Of a DNA stretch of 64,000 nucleotides, positions 1-11,130 are shown in pieces; position 1 is the stretch's first letter; each line of letters begins with the position of its first letter. Made by a program: the position numbers and the translations under genes. Under the pieces are notes generated by a model that saw only the letters and a list, made by a program, of their open reading frames with translations, was not told the origin of the DNA and did not search any database. The stretch lies in assembly GCA_949825065.1 (NCBI GenBank), contig OX463849.1, positions 33,282,043-33,346,042 of the forward strand. The letters are read 5' to 3'. Source of the DNA: Odontocerum albicorne (lineage: Eukaryota; Arthropoda; Insecta; Trichoptera; Odontoceridae).

Positions 1-556
1 CGGTCGCACACGCGGTTAATGACCGATGAAATGACCTTTGCATTCCTTAGCAATGCAAAACATACAAGTACAAAGTCCGGTCATTCAACTCATAGCCGAT
101 GCGGAGCTCATTCCATACTAGAGCGAGAACGCACCACACCTGTCTCGCCAGTTCCGTAAATAAATTATCACCCACATACGACATTAATCGTTTTGCGGAT
201 GTAGAAACGAGACGGCGAGATATCATGCTCGCATTCCCGCACACACACGGGAATAGTATAAATACCTACGTTACCAATAAAATCTCTCTTTCCGCATTGC
301 GATCTAACGAGTTTTATTTATCAACAAATCATCATCATCTCTTCCCTCTAGGACACATATCCTAAAGATTCATGCCAATTTCAAAGTGAAAGCTTACAAT
401 GTTATTTCTGAAAATACCAAATAATTCAACTTGTCTTAAGAAAAAAATAAATTAAAACAGTAAAAATATTTTTTTTGTAAATATTACCAAAGATAGCAAA
501 AGGATAAGAATGATGGGGAAGATAAGAAAATATGAGTTATTGAGAAACGCATTTCG
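1..556. other. AT-rich intergenic DNA, no gene recognised
   Basis: No coding region can be supported here; the short open frames on both strands have no recognisable motif. A TATAAATA box lies at 257-264, just after a short inverted repeat (ATTCCCG at 233-239 and CGGGAAT at 248-254). That could be a core promoter, but no downstream exon is recognisable, so I do not call one. Confidence 0.4.
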
Positions 557-664
557 TCATCGAACGTTATTAACAAGTCGCTGTTTAAAGCCAATCAACA
601 AAGACCTTATAGCAGCCGATAACTGGTTCCAGAGGCTGATGATGTAGACAGTAAAAGACGATAG
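557..664 (-). pseudogene. CR1/L2-like LINE, C-terminal ORF2 scrap
   Basis: On the minus strand this reads ...SLWNQLSAAIRSLLIGFKQR..., ending at a stop at 557. The pattern 'hydrophobic-LWN-xLP-x-IR-x6-FK-x-RL' is the usual extreme C-terminus of CR1/Jockey-type LINE reverse transcriptases. The same motif recurs near 21390 and 42430. Only the last ~35 codons survive. Inferred to be a dead 5'-truncated LINE copy. Confidence 0.55.
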
Positions 665-796
665 AAAGAAGGAAGAGCAATGCATTGGAAATGCCATAAG
701 GCAATTTCTTATTGAGCATAACGCAAGTTCATATTCGGAGCTACTGAATATTTTTGACGATATTTTGAGGAGTGACATTATACTAAAGATATACAG

Positions 797-890
797 ACTA
801 GAATCCATTTTTTTCAAATATAAGGGAACGAACCCGCAGCCCCCGGGCTGGAAGAGAAGATTCATCAACTAGGCCGCAAAGGTCGTCACA
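797..890 (-). mobile_element. tRNA-derived SINE head (remnant)
   Basis: Reverse-complemented, it carries an A-box-like GGCCTAGTTG and a B-box-like GGGTTCG preceded by CCAGCCCGGGGG, the layout of the SINE family seen complete at 26711-26935. No 3' tail remains. Confidence 0.5.
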
Positions 891-1170
891 AGGGAAATCC
901 CCATTGTTGGTATAGATATCGCATGCATCCTTACATGTGGTTTGTGCACAGATTTCTGTTTCTATATTAATTGTCGTGGGAACTTTTCTACTATAACTTA
1001 TATGAAAATAACACGTGCATGTTTATTGTTAATTTGCGATTACTAAAACAAATCATTTAACTGTTCATTAAACGGGATGTTTTACTCACGCAAATAATTA
1101 ATTAAACAGCATTTGCAGAAATATTAACACAATACACCATATATAATAATTAAATTAACACTCATCGGAA

Positions 1171-1835
1171 ACCAGTGGAAGGATTTTGCCCTGTAGAGAA
1201 AGAAGAAAAGTGAATAGTTCTGCTATTGAGGTAGTATTTTCTCAGATGAAGGAACAGTTACGAAATATATCAAAAGGTGTAAAGCGACAGGAAACAAATT
1301 CAATGGGGCACTTAAACATATACTAGTATACTCGAACCGAATAGTATCAAAATTTGCTAAGATAATAGTCCACAGCAGTATTTAAGTAACAACTTTGATG
1401 TATGGGAGTGAAACGTGGATGTATAAAAATACTAAAATTAGCTAAATAAATTCTGTAGAAATGCGTGCATTGAAAAGAATATAAAGGGCGACAATGTATA
1501 ACAAAATACGAGAATAATATGGAAAAACTACTCCGAGATCGTTTGGATATGTAGAACAATTAATAAAGAAAGTCTAATAGAATAAATATATATTGCAAAT
1601 GTGAGTGGAAAGTATGGTAGACTAAAATAAAAAAGTATGGTTGGATTAAGTAAATTATATTTTGAAAGAAGGAAACGTGGAAAGTCAGAAAAATCGTATG
1701 ACTTTTATGAAGTGTGTGAATGTAGAAGTTGCGAAGGATGTGCCGATATCATGATATTTCCCTGCCTACCCTGACAGGGAAATGGCATGATGGTATGTAT
1801 CTGATTAAATGGCATAATGGTATGTATATGTGACA
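1171..1835 (+). pseudogene. LINE A (RTE-like) 3' remnant
   Basis: Decayed copy of the commonest LINE in the window. Recognisable pieces in order: 'FSDE'-like region, 'VNG(A)LKHI', 'MYGSETW' (1396-1420, partly degraded), 'MRALKRI', then the terminal block with CTGCCTACCCTGACAGGG near 1765-1783 and a GATGGTATGTAT tail. Stops and frameshifts are numerous. In better copies (14210-14479) this region is the C-terminal part of an RTE/endonuclease-RT ORF. Confidence 0.65.
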
Positions 1836-1839
1836 TATG

Positions 1840-2428
1840 TGATCATTGTTATATAAACCTAACGAGAAAATAGGTGATGAACGATTATTTAGGCAATAGG
1901 CGTTATCAATACCACATTAACTACAAATCCACTAATTGTGTCTGCGCGTTGCCTCCCATTATTATATTTCAAGTCATAACCAAGTTATACTGGCCTTAGG
2001 GAATATTAATTTATTGTTGTAAATCCGTTAGAGGTGTTAGTGATTAGGCTCTCAATGAGAATTATTAATTATTTGCGTCACAAAATTTTCAACAAATTGT
2101 CCATCAACACATTAATTAATTCGAATAGTAATCCTCAACATATCCAAATTAATGATGCGGATATGTTGAGGAGGGTGACTAGGAAACAATATTATCTTCA
2201 GTCGCAGTAATCGATGCTCCGGGTTAAGAATCACTGATATACCCATGGAGGTCATTTTGAGTATACTAAATCAACTCCGCCTAATAAATTGTGTTTGATT
2301 AAGTTGATTTAATATAATCAAAATTACGAATGCGGCAACCAAGTGTGCCAATGTCACCCATGTGAAAAGAACTAACGAGATCATGTGAAGTGGACATCAC
2401 TTGACACTGGTGTATACTCTTTCGTATA
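1840..2428. other. AT-rich DNA with a short perfect hairpin
   Basis: No gene seen. A 13-bp perfect inverted repeat, CCTCAACATATCC at 2133-2145 and GGATATGTTGAGG at 2159-2171, brackets a 13-nt loop. The part after the hairpin (about 2150-2230) resembles 43110-43190, so it belongs to a dispersed repeat. Confidence 0.5.
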
Positions 2429-3264
2429 CAGGCTGTCGCAAAAAAATGTATACACACTTTAAAAGCTGGTAAATTGCTGTTTAACCGTTGACAAATAATG
2501 GCTCAACCAGACTAAGTTTCGAACAAAGAACGTTTATTTTGAAGTGCTACTGGAAGTACGAAAACGCGGTAGTAGTGCAAAGACGATTTAGGAGACAATT
2601 TTAAACTGATCCGCCTACTAGACTTACTATCATACTATCAGACGAATTAGAGATAAGTTTGAAGCAGATGGAACTGTTCAGAATGTCCATAAACAACGTT
2701 CCGGAAGACCAAGAACATCTACGAACGCTGACATTGAAGATATGGTATAGGTATCATAACCGGTGCCGCTCACTTGAATTTACTACAGGAATCAGCCATG
2801 CCACGTATTCACGAAGATTTTCATGATGAGGGCTTTTATTTTCATCAAGATGGAGCGCCTCCATATTACCACCATGATGTAAGGGCCTATCTTAATGAAG
2901 ACCTGCCAAACAGATGGACCGGGCGAAGAGGTCCTGTAGATTACCTTGCGCGTTCACCAGACTTCACACCACTAGACTTTTTCTTTTAAGGATTTCTCAA
3001 GAATAAAGTTTATGCTAAAAAAACTGAAACCATTGATGAATTACGAGTAGCCATTGAAAGAGAATGTGCCCAAAAATACCAAACGAAATTATTCTCGATG
3101 TTTGTGATGTCTAGACCAGAATGGCCATCAATTTGAAAACAGGCGTTAAGTATAAAAAAAACAGATTTATGTAGTTTATGGTGAAAGTTGAAAGGGAACT
3201 GTATACTAATAAATACAGACTTTATAATCATTAAAATTGTGGATACATTTTTTGCGACCCTTTG
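2429..3264 (+). mobile_element. internally deleted mariner-related element (DD41D-type spacing)
   Basis: Flanking TA dinucleotides (2427-2428, 3265-3266) enclose matching terminal inverted repeats with the shared core GTCGCAAAAAA, reading GTCGCAAAAAAATGTATACAC on the left. Between them lie an N-terminal part with 'FEQRTFI' and 'SGRPRTST' (about 2518-2730) and a C-terminal part (2774-2989) with 'QDGAPPYYHHDVR' and 'SPDFTPLDFFF'. Counting the second Asp in QDG and the last Asp in PLD, 41 residues lie between them. The middle, with the first catalytic Asp, is missing, and stops interrupt the rest. At 836 bp it is shorter than the ~1.3 kb typical of such elements. Non-autonomous. Confidence 0.8.
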
Positions 3265-3354
3265 TATATGAGTTCACTGCCATTATTCGAGAAGAAAATG
3301 TATGTATTGAAAATAATATTGCACGTGAACAAGTAAAAAACTTGATCTGTTTTA

Positions 3355-3590
3355 GGGTGTGGGCTGAAAAGCATCTGATGTCCTCGCGGCCGGGATCGCC
3401 CTATATGGGTGGAGTGTATTTCAGCCGGGAGGGGGGGGGAGGGGTGTTATGAGATGAGTCCACTTTTTAAAAGCTTCTCTTTTAAATGTATATATCTTGA
3501 GATATAGTATTTGCGATTTTTTAATGTATTTATATATGTACATAGTGTGTTGCTAGCAATGAACTTATATTTATTTATTTACCTTTGGAA
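3355..3590 (+). repeat. R3 repeat, copy 1 (polyadenylated short repeat)
   Basis: Starts GTGTGGGCTGAAAAGCATCT, has a GC-rich head with GCGGCCGGG and a GGGGTGTTATGAGATGAG block, then an AT-rich body ending in a TATTTATTTATTTA run. Two more copies lie at 7612-7850 and 7929-8156. The conserved start and A/T-rich simple end suggest a retroposed element of unknown origin (SINE or LINE 3' end). No ORF is shared. Confidence 0.6.
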
Positions 3591-4762
3591 ATCGATCTCT
3601 ATACCCCTTTGTGGAAAACTAGTGTCTTACCAACTGGGCCATGGATTCTTTTTTAAAGGTTATTATTTTTTAAAGGTAGTCAAACTTTTCTCGATTACTA
3701 CATGATGTCTCGTACATACCCGTGACACTATTATTGCAAGGTTTTTTTCTAGGTATGTTGGGATACTAAAATCTAAGCGTGAGGAGGGATGTGAGAATCT
3801 CTTCTTATAAATAGGTCATTTGACCGTCGAAATCTCTTTAGGTTGCAGAGAGAAGCAACATCTAATCCAACTACAGTGGAAAATATACAGTTTTATGTTA
3901 CTGACAACTATTTAAGATACATAAATATTTACTTGTTTAAATTGGCAATAAATAGAACTCACTTATCAAGTGTTCCTTGATCCTTTGTGATGTTGCATTT
4001 AAATAGGGCCTTGGATATTGACATCTTCAACATTTGAAAGATTTATTTTAAAGAAAGCACATTGAACTTTTTTCAGCAATGAAATTACATTATACGTTTT
4101 TTACATTTATCTTTAAGATTTGTATGTAATTGGATTTAACCTGCATATGTAAGCTATATACAATAATAAATAAACTCGATTTGTAATATCAATGAATGAT
4201 TTAAACTAAATAAAATTTTAAATTAAATAGTTATTTAAATACCACCTGATGATGAAACAGCAAGTGTTGAAATGCATTGAGATATGCAATAAAGTGGAAT
4301 AAAACAAAATAACAGTGTTTTAATTTTATATAAAAAATAAAATTCTTCGTTTTATTTTGTTTGTATTCTTGATCCTGTAATTAAGATCGTGATTATTTTA
4401 TATGGGTTGGGCACAGCTGACCGACGTAATTAAATTGATAATTGCATTAACTGTAAATTAACGATGCATCGCTGTGCAATACTCAATAGCCTCCATAATT
4501 AATTAATAAACTTTTATTGGAATTTCGATAATTATCCTAAGAAGGTTAGTGAGACCTATTTCCTTGTGGGTAGTCAGAAACGTAAAGGAATTTATTTTAT
4601 GGGGAAATATCAAAGGTGATACATTATTCGTCTCTACTATACTGGATTATTAAGTTGCTTAATATCTAGACGATCAGGATGTCGAATGTCTTTGTAGCAG
4701 ATGGTCAAAGAATAAAAACGAGTAAGGCCTAGGTGAAACCTCAGAGGCTGTTTGGGGCACAC
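3591..4762. other. AT-rich intergenic DNA
   Basis: Nothing recognisable. Several poly-A/T runs and 'AATAAA' strings but no supported exon, RNA gene or repeat boundary. Confidence 0.5.
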
Positions 4763-5612
4763 ACACATGGAATAAACGTTGTAGAAATGAGTACACCGAA
4801 ATAAATACTTGAGGTAACAATATATAACAGCCTAATGAAATGAGTAGGGGATTAATTTATTTTATTTTATTTATGATACTGGTTTAACCCAATTACATCA
4901 AATATCAAGTAAAAAATACAATTTAGCCTAAATGTACCATAATGCCAACAGAAACAATGTTACTCAAGCTCACCAGTGAAGTGACTCAGTTATACCTACA
5001 AAGTGTATTAATGTGTTTAAAATCAATTTATCCACCTAGGTGTGGAATATGTCGATATGAGAAAATTCATTCAACAAAGTCATTCCATGTGCAAGTGGTG
5101 ATGCTCTTAACAACTCTGTTCGTGAATACGGTACCGAAAAAAAACTTAATTTACGTGGCGTTAACAATTGTCCAGAATGTGAACTTAAGGCTGTGTTAAG
5201 GAAGATATAGAAAAGCACTCTGAAAATATTTGGGCATGCGGAATGAATGAATGAACAAAAAAAACAAAGGTTCGATGCGTGCAGTGTGAAGCATACACAG
5301 AGTGACAATGTACGAGTATTTTAGAATACAGAATGAAGTAATAAGGGATGAATGCAAACTTAAGGCTGGTCTGTTAAGTAAGATGAAGAAGAGAACGTTA
5401 AGATGGTTTGGGCATGAAGAACGAATGAATGAATAAAGAGTTACAGAATGTATACAGTGCAGATGTGAATGGAAGGCGTGTAAGAAGAAGACGAAGGAAA
5501 GTATGGTTGGATCAAGTGAATGATATTTTGATAGGACACATAAAAAAGTCAGAGAAGTCGTAGGAATTTTATGACAAGCTGTGTGGATGTGGAAGACACG
5601 AAGGATGTAGAG
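4763..5612 (+). pseudogene. LINE A remnants, 5' part of an interrupted copy
   Basis: Two partly overlapping pieces of the LINE A C-terminal region (about 4763-5270 and 5271-5612), each with the 'ECKLKADVLS...LRWFGH.ERMNE' stretch; 'RKVWLDQVND' is well preserved near 5500-5525. The second piece breaks at 5612, where a hAT-like element begins, and the expected next LINE A sequence (GTGTATCGAGAT...CTGGCACTCTG) resumes at about 6833. Stops throughout. Confidence 0.65.
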
Positions 5613-6141
5613 CAAGAGTTCCCAAACTTTTTTCGGCCGCAGACCCCTTTACCAAAAACTTTTAAAACCGTCGACCCTCATTTACTTTACTTACTCAAAT
5701 TAATAAGTTTTTACACTACTCGATATTAAATATTTCACAAGATATCAAACTTTTCATTTTAATCACTTGTAATTAAGGATTTAAAAAGATAAAAGTACCA
5801 CGGATTATGGCATTATCTTGTGCAACATTTAATATTGAAATCTGCGCTAACGAAAATTAAAGCAAAAAAAACACTCTTTTAATGACATATTTTACTTTTT
5901 CATTCACAAGTTTGGTATGTATGTTAATGTGTTTTTATCAAAAAAGTGTTTTTTTTATTATTTTTCTTCTTAATTAGGTACCTATTGGAATCATAGATAT
6001 TTTGAAGTAACAAATCAATAGCAGTAGTATGGGTCTATTTTTGCTGTCGTCGACCCCCAATTTTTTTTATTGAAACTATCGACCCCTAGAAAAATCGAAT
6101 CGACCCCAGGGGGTCAATATCGACCACTTTGGGAACTCTTG
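5613..6141. mobile_element. hAT-like non-autonomous element 1
   Basis: Termini CAAGAGTTCCCAAA and its complement TTTGGGAACTCTTG match the hAT terminal pattern (CAnnGnTnnCCAAA). An exact 8-bp direct repeat ATGTAGAG flanks the element at 5605-5612 and 6142-6149, the hAT target-duplication length. 529 bp, no transposase frame. Sub-terminal CGACCCC(T/C) blocks near both ends form a longer imperfect inverted repeat. Confidence 0.85.
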
Positions 6142-6149
6142 ATGTAGAG

Positions 6150-6824
6150 CAGTGGTCGCCAAACTCAATAAGGATGTGAGCTACTTTCGGAAATTGAAAT
6201 TGTCTGGTGAGCTACTTAACATATACGAGTACATATTCCTTCTTTATAATGTTTTATCATCGTCCTTTATCGTACCATACACAATATTATTATATTACTT
6301 CAAATAAATAAGGACATCGGACTTCCAATAAAATATTAAATGAGTACTTGAATTATTTATTTATAAAAAAATAATAATTGAAAAATATCTTGAAATAAGT
6401 GAGTAAAAGTAAAAATAATTAGTGAAAAGAATTAGTGGCATTCACTTTCCTCCACATTTTTTTCAATTCTCGATGAGTACCTTGTCACTCCAATCCGAAT
6501 GCAATTATCAAGATTTACATGTGTGAGTTTCTGTATTTACTTTTAACCATCTTCATAGTGGAAAACATTGATTCACATAAGTAAGTAGAACAAAACAATT
6601 CCTTCATTTTGAGCGCAATACGAACTAAAATTGGATACTTTTTTTTGGGACGAAAGACCATACAGATTCTACAGTTGAGGCAACACCCTTAAGCGACAAA
6701 TAACATTGAAATTCTATCAATTCCATTTCTGATGAAGGGCCATCTTCTTAAAAAATTTCGACGATACAGCTGGATAGTTTTTCAATGTCAAAATTTATAA
6801 AAGGAGCTGAAGGAGCACTCTACA
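6150..6824. mobile_element. hAT-like non-autonomous element 2
   Basis: Begins CAGTGGTCGCCAAACTC, a typical hAT left end, exactly at the end of the target duplication of element 1. The 8-mer before it (ATGTAGAG, 6142-6149) and the 8-mer after it (TTGTAGAG, 6825-6832) differ by one base. The right terminus does not mirror the left and may be degraded, so the right boundary rests on the flanking 8-mer and on resumption of LINE A sequence. No transposase frame. Confidence 0.6.
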
Positions 6825-6832
6825 TTGTAGAG

Positions 6833-6912
6833 TGTATCGAGATAAGAAAGTCTGGCACTCTGTCTTCTCTGCCTACCCCGATAGGGATATGGCGTGATGG
6901 TATGTATGTCTG
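6833..6912 (+). pseudogene. LINE A 3' end (continuation of 4763-5612)
   Basis: GTCTGGCACTCTGTCTTCTC followed by CTGCCTACCCCGATAGGG and the GATGGTATGTATGT tail, the standard 3' terminus of LINE A copies here. It belongs to the copy interrupted by the two hAT-like elements. Confidence 0.75.
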
Positions 6913-7611
6913 TAAGTGAAAAAGACTTCAATTAACAATGAAACCTGGTGTTTAACTTATTCGTGATTAACATGCGAGTATTTCAATTCCTCCGCTCGTC
7001 AGATCAGTTGATTTATTACGCAACGTGGCGAAATCAATGTTTTCACACCATTTGCCATAATTTTGACCATACTTCGATGGTAACTTAATAAATCACATAT
7101 CATAGTCCATTACAGAATCAGTCGTGACGAAATCAACTCATTTAGAAATCTATCAAAATCACGCTGCCATAGTTTTGATTATATGTGCTTAGTGGCGTAG
7201 GAATGCTTTGATTTACATACATACGTGTGTACTCTATACGCTCTCTCCCTTTGAGGGTTGACGGAGAGGTTGGATCTCTACATTTGGATATATTAATGAA
7301 ACTTGACTCCTCCACATCAAAACTTCATGTGATATATGTTTTTCTATTTTTGATACTTATCACTTTTTCTCCTACGACGACACATTTTATCCTAGTTAGG
7401 AAGACGACTTACATTCAAAGTAGAGGTTATGAGTTCGATTCCTACCAGTTCGTATGTGGGAAATTCAAGTCTGGTTTTCACTCAAATCTTCTGTAATTTT
7501 TATCTTGTTGTTTTAAAGAGATCGAAACGTAGCCGTAAACATGTCTAGTTGTACTGTATACAATTAAAGAGTAATTTAATAAAGTAACGCAACAGATATA
7601 CAAGGGGTGTA
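6913..7611. other. unannotated intergenic DNA
   Basis: No gene seen. Around 7420-7495 a decayed tRNA-like B-box (GAGTTCGATTCCTACC) followed by 'AATTCAAGTCTGGTTTTCACT' type sequence indicates a SINE remnant on the plus strand. Confidence 0.4.
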
Positions 7612-7850
7612 GGTTGTAAGCCCCCCGATGTCCTTGCGGTCGGGCTCGCTCTATATTAATGGCGTGTATCTCGGCCGGGGGAATGTTGTGGGATGAGCCC
7701 GGACCTTTTAACGTCTTCTTTCTTAAATGTATTTTCTGCAGTTTATTTTGAGATATATGTGCGATTTAGGAATTAATTTATTATACCATATATATGTACA
7801 CATTGTGTTGCTGTTAAGGAACCTTTATTTATTTGTTTGAATTAATATGG
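7612..7850 (+). repeat. R3 repeat, copy 2
   Basis: Same organisation as 3355-3590: GC-rich head with TCGGGCTCGCTCTATATT and GGGATGAGCCC, AT-rich body, and a final TTTATTTATTTG. Confidence 0.6.
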
Positions 7851-7928
7851 GGTGGTATTTGTGGATTTGCTTTTTTTTCTGATATATGTTTATTTTCTGT
7901 TTTTTTTTTCTTCTTATTCTACATGTGC

Positions 7929-8156
7929 AAGGGTGTGGGCTGAAAAACATCTGGTGTCCCTGCGGCTGGGCTCGCCTTATATTGGCGGGGTGTATCTTGG
8001 TCGGGAAGATGTTATTAGATGAGCCCAGACCTTTTGATACCATCTCTCTTAAATGTGTTTTCTGCCATTTATGTGTTTTTGAAGTGTATTTAAATATATT
8101 ATGTACACGCTATGTTGCTATCAATAAACCTATATTTATTTATTTATTTATAAAGT
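7929..8156 (+). repeat. R3 repeat, copy 3
   Basis: Begins AGGGTGTGGGCTGAAAAACA and ends TCAATAAACC then (TTTA)n. This is the clearest terminus of the family: the AATAAA followed by a simple-sequence tail suggests reverse transcription of a polyadenylated RNA. Confidence 0.65.
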
Positions 8157-8229
8157 AAATCACAATAAAGTAACGCAGCAGATAAAGTTAATCACTAATT
8201 TAAAACTTATATCCTCTTATGACAAAATA

Positions 8230-11130
8230 TTATTATATTCTATTTATTAAAATTTCATTTATTAATCTTATTGATTATTGTTATTCAATAATCTAAATAA
8301 AACAAATCAAGTAAATTATTGCTGTCCAACAGTTTTGATAAATCAAGAAGAAATACATCAAGTACATTACTGTTATTCAATGTATTGATGAGACAAGTAG
8401 AAACATATCAAAGATATGATTTTCATCCAACAATTTCATTAAAATTTATTTCTTAATTCTTTGTAATAAAATTAGAAGAAATATATTAAGCATATCATTG
8501 TTATCCAATAGTCTTAATAAAATATCAAGTATATTATTGCCATCCAATGTCTTAATAAATTAGCGGTAAAATATCAAGTATATTATTGTTATTCAATAAC
8601 TTTAATAAATTTGTGAAAAAATATCAAGTATATTGTTGCTATCCAATAGTCTTAGTAAATTAGTGGTAAAATATCAAGTGTATTGTTGCCATCCAATGTC
8701 TTAATAAATTAGCGGTAAAATATCAAGTATATTATTGTTATTCAATAACTTTAATAAATTTGTGAAAAAATATCAAGTATATTGTTGCTATCCAATAGTC
8801 TTAGTAAATTAGTGGTAAAATATCAAGTGTATTGTTGCCATCCAATGTCTTAATAAATTAGCGGTAAAATATCAAGTATATTATTGTTATTCAATAACTT
8901 TAATAAATTTGTGAAAAAATATCAAGTATATTGTTGCTATCCAATAGTCTTAGTAAATTAGTGGTAAAATATCAAGTGTATTGTTGCTATCCAATAGTCT
9001 TAATAAATTAATGGTAAAATATCAAGTATATTATTGTTATCCAATAACTTTAATAAATTAGTGAAAAAATATCAAGTGTATTGTTGCTATCCAATAGTCT
9101 TAGTAAATTAGTGGTAAAATATCAAGTGTATTGTTGCTATCCAATAGTCTTAATAAATTAGTGGTAAAATATCAAGTATATTATTGTTATCCAATAACTT
9201 TAATAAATTAGTGAAAAAATATCAAGTGTATTGTTGCTATCCAATAGTCTTAGTAAATTACTGGTAAAATATCTAGTATACTGTTGCTATCCAATAGTCT
9301 TAATAAATTAGTGGTAAAATATCAAGTGTATTGTTGCTATCCAATAGTCTTAATAAATAAGTGGTAAAATATCAAGTATATTATTGTTATCCAATAACTT
9401 TAATAAATTAGTGAAAAAATATCAAGTGTATTGTTGCTATCCAATAGTCTTAATAAATTAGTGGTAAAATATCAAGTATATTATTGTTATCCAATAACTT
9501 TAATAAATTAGTGAAAAAATATCAAGTGTATTGTTGCTATCCAATAGTCTTAATAAATTACTGGTAAAATATCTAGTATATTGTTGCTATCCAATAGTCT
9601 TCATCAATGACTGGAAAAATATCAAGTATATTGTTGCTATCCAATAGTCTTAGTAAATTAGTGGTAAAATATCAAGTGTATTGTTGCTATCCAATAGTCT
9701 TAATAAATTAGTGGTAAAATATCAAGTATATTGTTGCTATCCAATAACTTTAATAAATTAGTGAAAAATTATCAAGTGTATTGTTGCTATCCAATAGTCT
9801 TAATAAATAAGTGGTAAAATATCAAGTATATTATTGTTATCCAATAACTTTAATAAATTAGTGAAAAAATATCAAGTGTATTGTTGCTATCCAATAGTCT
9901 TAATAAATTAGTGGTAAAATATCAAGTATATTATTGTTATCCAATAACTTTAATAAATTAGTGAAAAAATATCAAGTGTATTGTTGCTATCCAATAGTCT
10001 TAATAAATTACTGGTAAAATATCTAGTATATTGTTGCTATCCAATAGTCTTCATCAATGACTGGAAAAATATCAAGTATATTGTTGCTATCCAATAGTCT
10101 TAATAAATTAGTGGTAAAATATCAAGTGTATTGTTGCTATCCAATAGTCTTAATAAATTAGTGGTAAAATATCAGGTATATTATTGTTATCCAATAACTT
10201 TAATAAATTAGTGAAAAATTATCAAGTGTATTGTTGCTATCCAATAGTCTTAATAAATTAGTGGTAAAATATCAAGTATATTATTGTTATCCAATAACTT
10301 TAATAAATTAGTGAAAAAATATCAAGTGTATTGTTGCTATCCAATAGTCTTAATAAATTAGTGGTAAAATATCAAGTAATATTATATTATTGTTATCCAA
10401 TAACTTTAATAAATTAGTGAAAAAATATCAAGTGTATTGTTGCTATCCAATAGTCTTAATAAATTACTGGTAAAATATCTAGTATATTGTTGCTATCCAA
10501 TAGTCTTCATCAATGACTGGAAAAATATCAAGTATATTGTTGCTATCCAATAGTCTTAATAAATTAGTGGTAAAATATCAAGTGTATTGTTGCTATCCAA
10601 TAGTCTTAATAAATTACTGTAAAATATCTAGTATATTGTTGCTATCCAATAGTCTTCATCAATGACTGGAAAAATATCAAGCATATTGTTGCTATCCAAT
10701 AGTCTTAATAAATTACTGGAAAAATATCAAGTATATTGTTGCTATCCAATAGTCTCAATAAATTACTGGAAAAATATCAAGTGTATTGTTGCTATCCAAT
10801 AGTCTTAATAAATTACTGGAAAAATATCAAGTATATTGTTGCTATCCAGTAGTCTTAATAAATTAGTGGGAAAATTTCAAGTATATTGTTGCAATCCAAT
10901 AGTCATAAATTAGTGGAAAATATAAATTTTATTATTGCTATCCAATAGTCTTAGTAAATGAGTGGAAAAATATCAAGTGTATTGTTACTATACAACAGTC
11001 TTAATTAATTAGTGGGAAAATATTAAGTATATTATTGATTTTCAATAGTCTGCACAAATTAGTGGAAAATATCAAGTATATTATTGCTATACAATAGTCT
11101 TTAACTAGTGGAAATATATCACGAAGGTAA
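8230..11130. repeat. AT-rich 50-bp satellite array with higher-order units
   Basis: About 55-58 tandem units of ~50 bp with consensus pieces AAAATATCAAGT(A/G)TATT, GTTGCTATCCAATAGTCTTA and ATAAATTAGTGG. Central units are highly similar; units at both edges (8230-8530 and 10850-11130) decay progressively. Higher-order structure is visible: a three-unit block (~149 bp, marked by a shorter CCATCCAATGTCTT unit) is repeated three times at about 8537-8985, and a longer block containing the variant CTTCATCAATGACTGG recurs near 9600, 10050, 10505 and 10655. No coding potential. Confidence 0.95.

Noticed and set aside
257..264. TATAAATA promoter near the window start
   Set aside because: No initiator, exon or transcript evidence downstream; single motif in AT-rich DNA.
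8230..11130. Possible CRISPR-like array (regular repeats)
   Set aside because: Units are contiguous 50-bp satellites without unique spacers, in a eukaryotic context.
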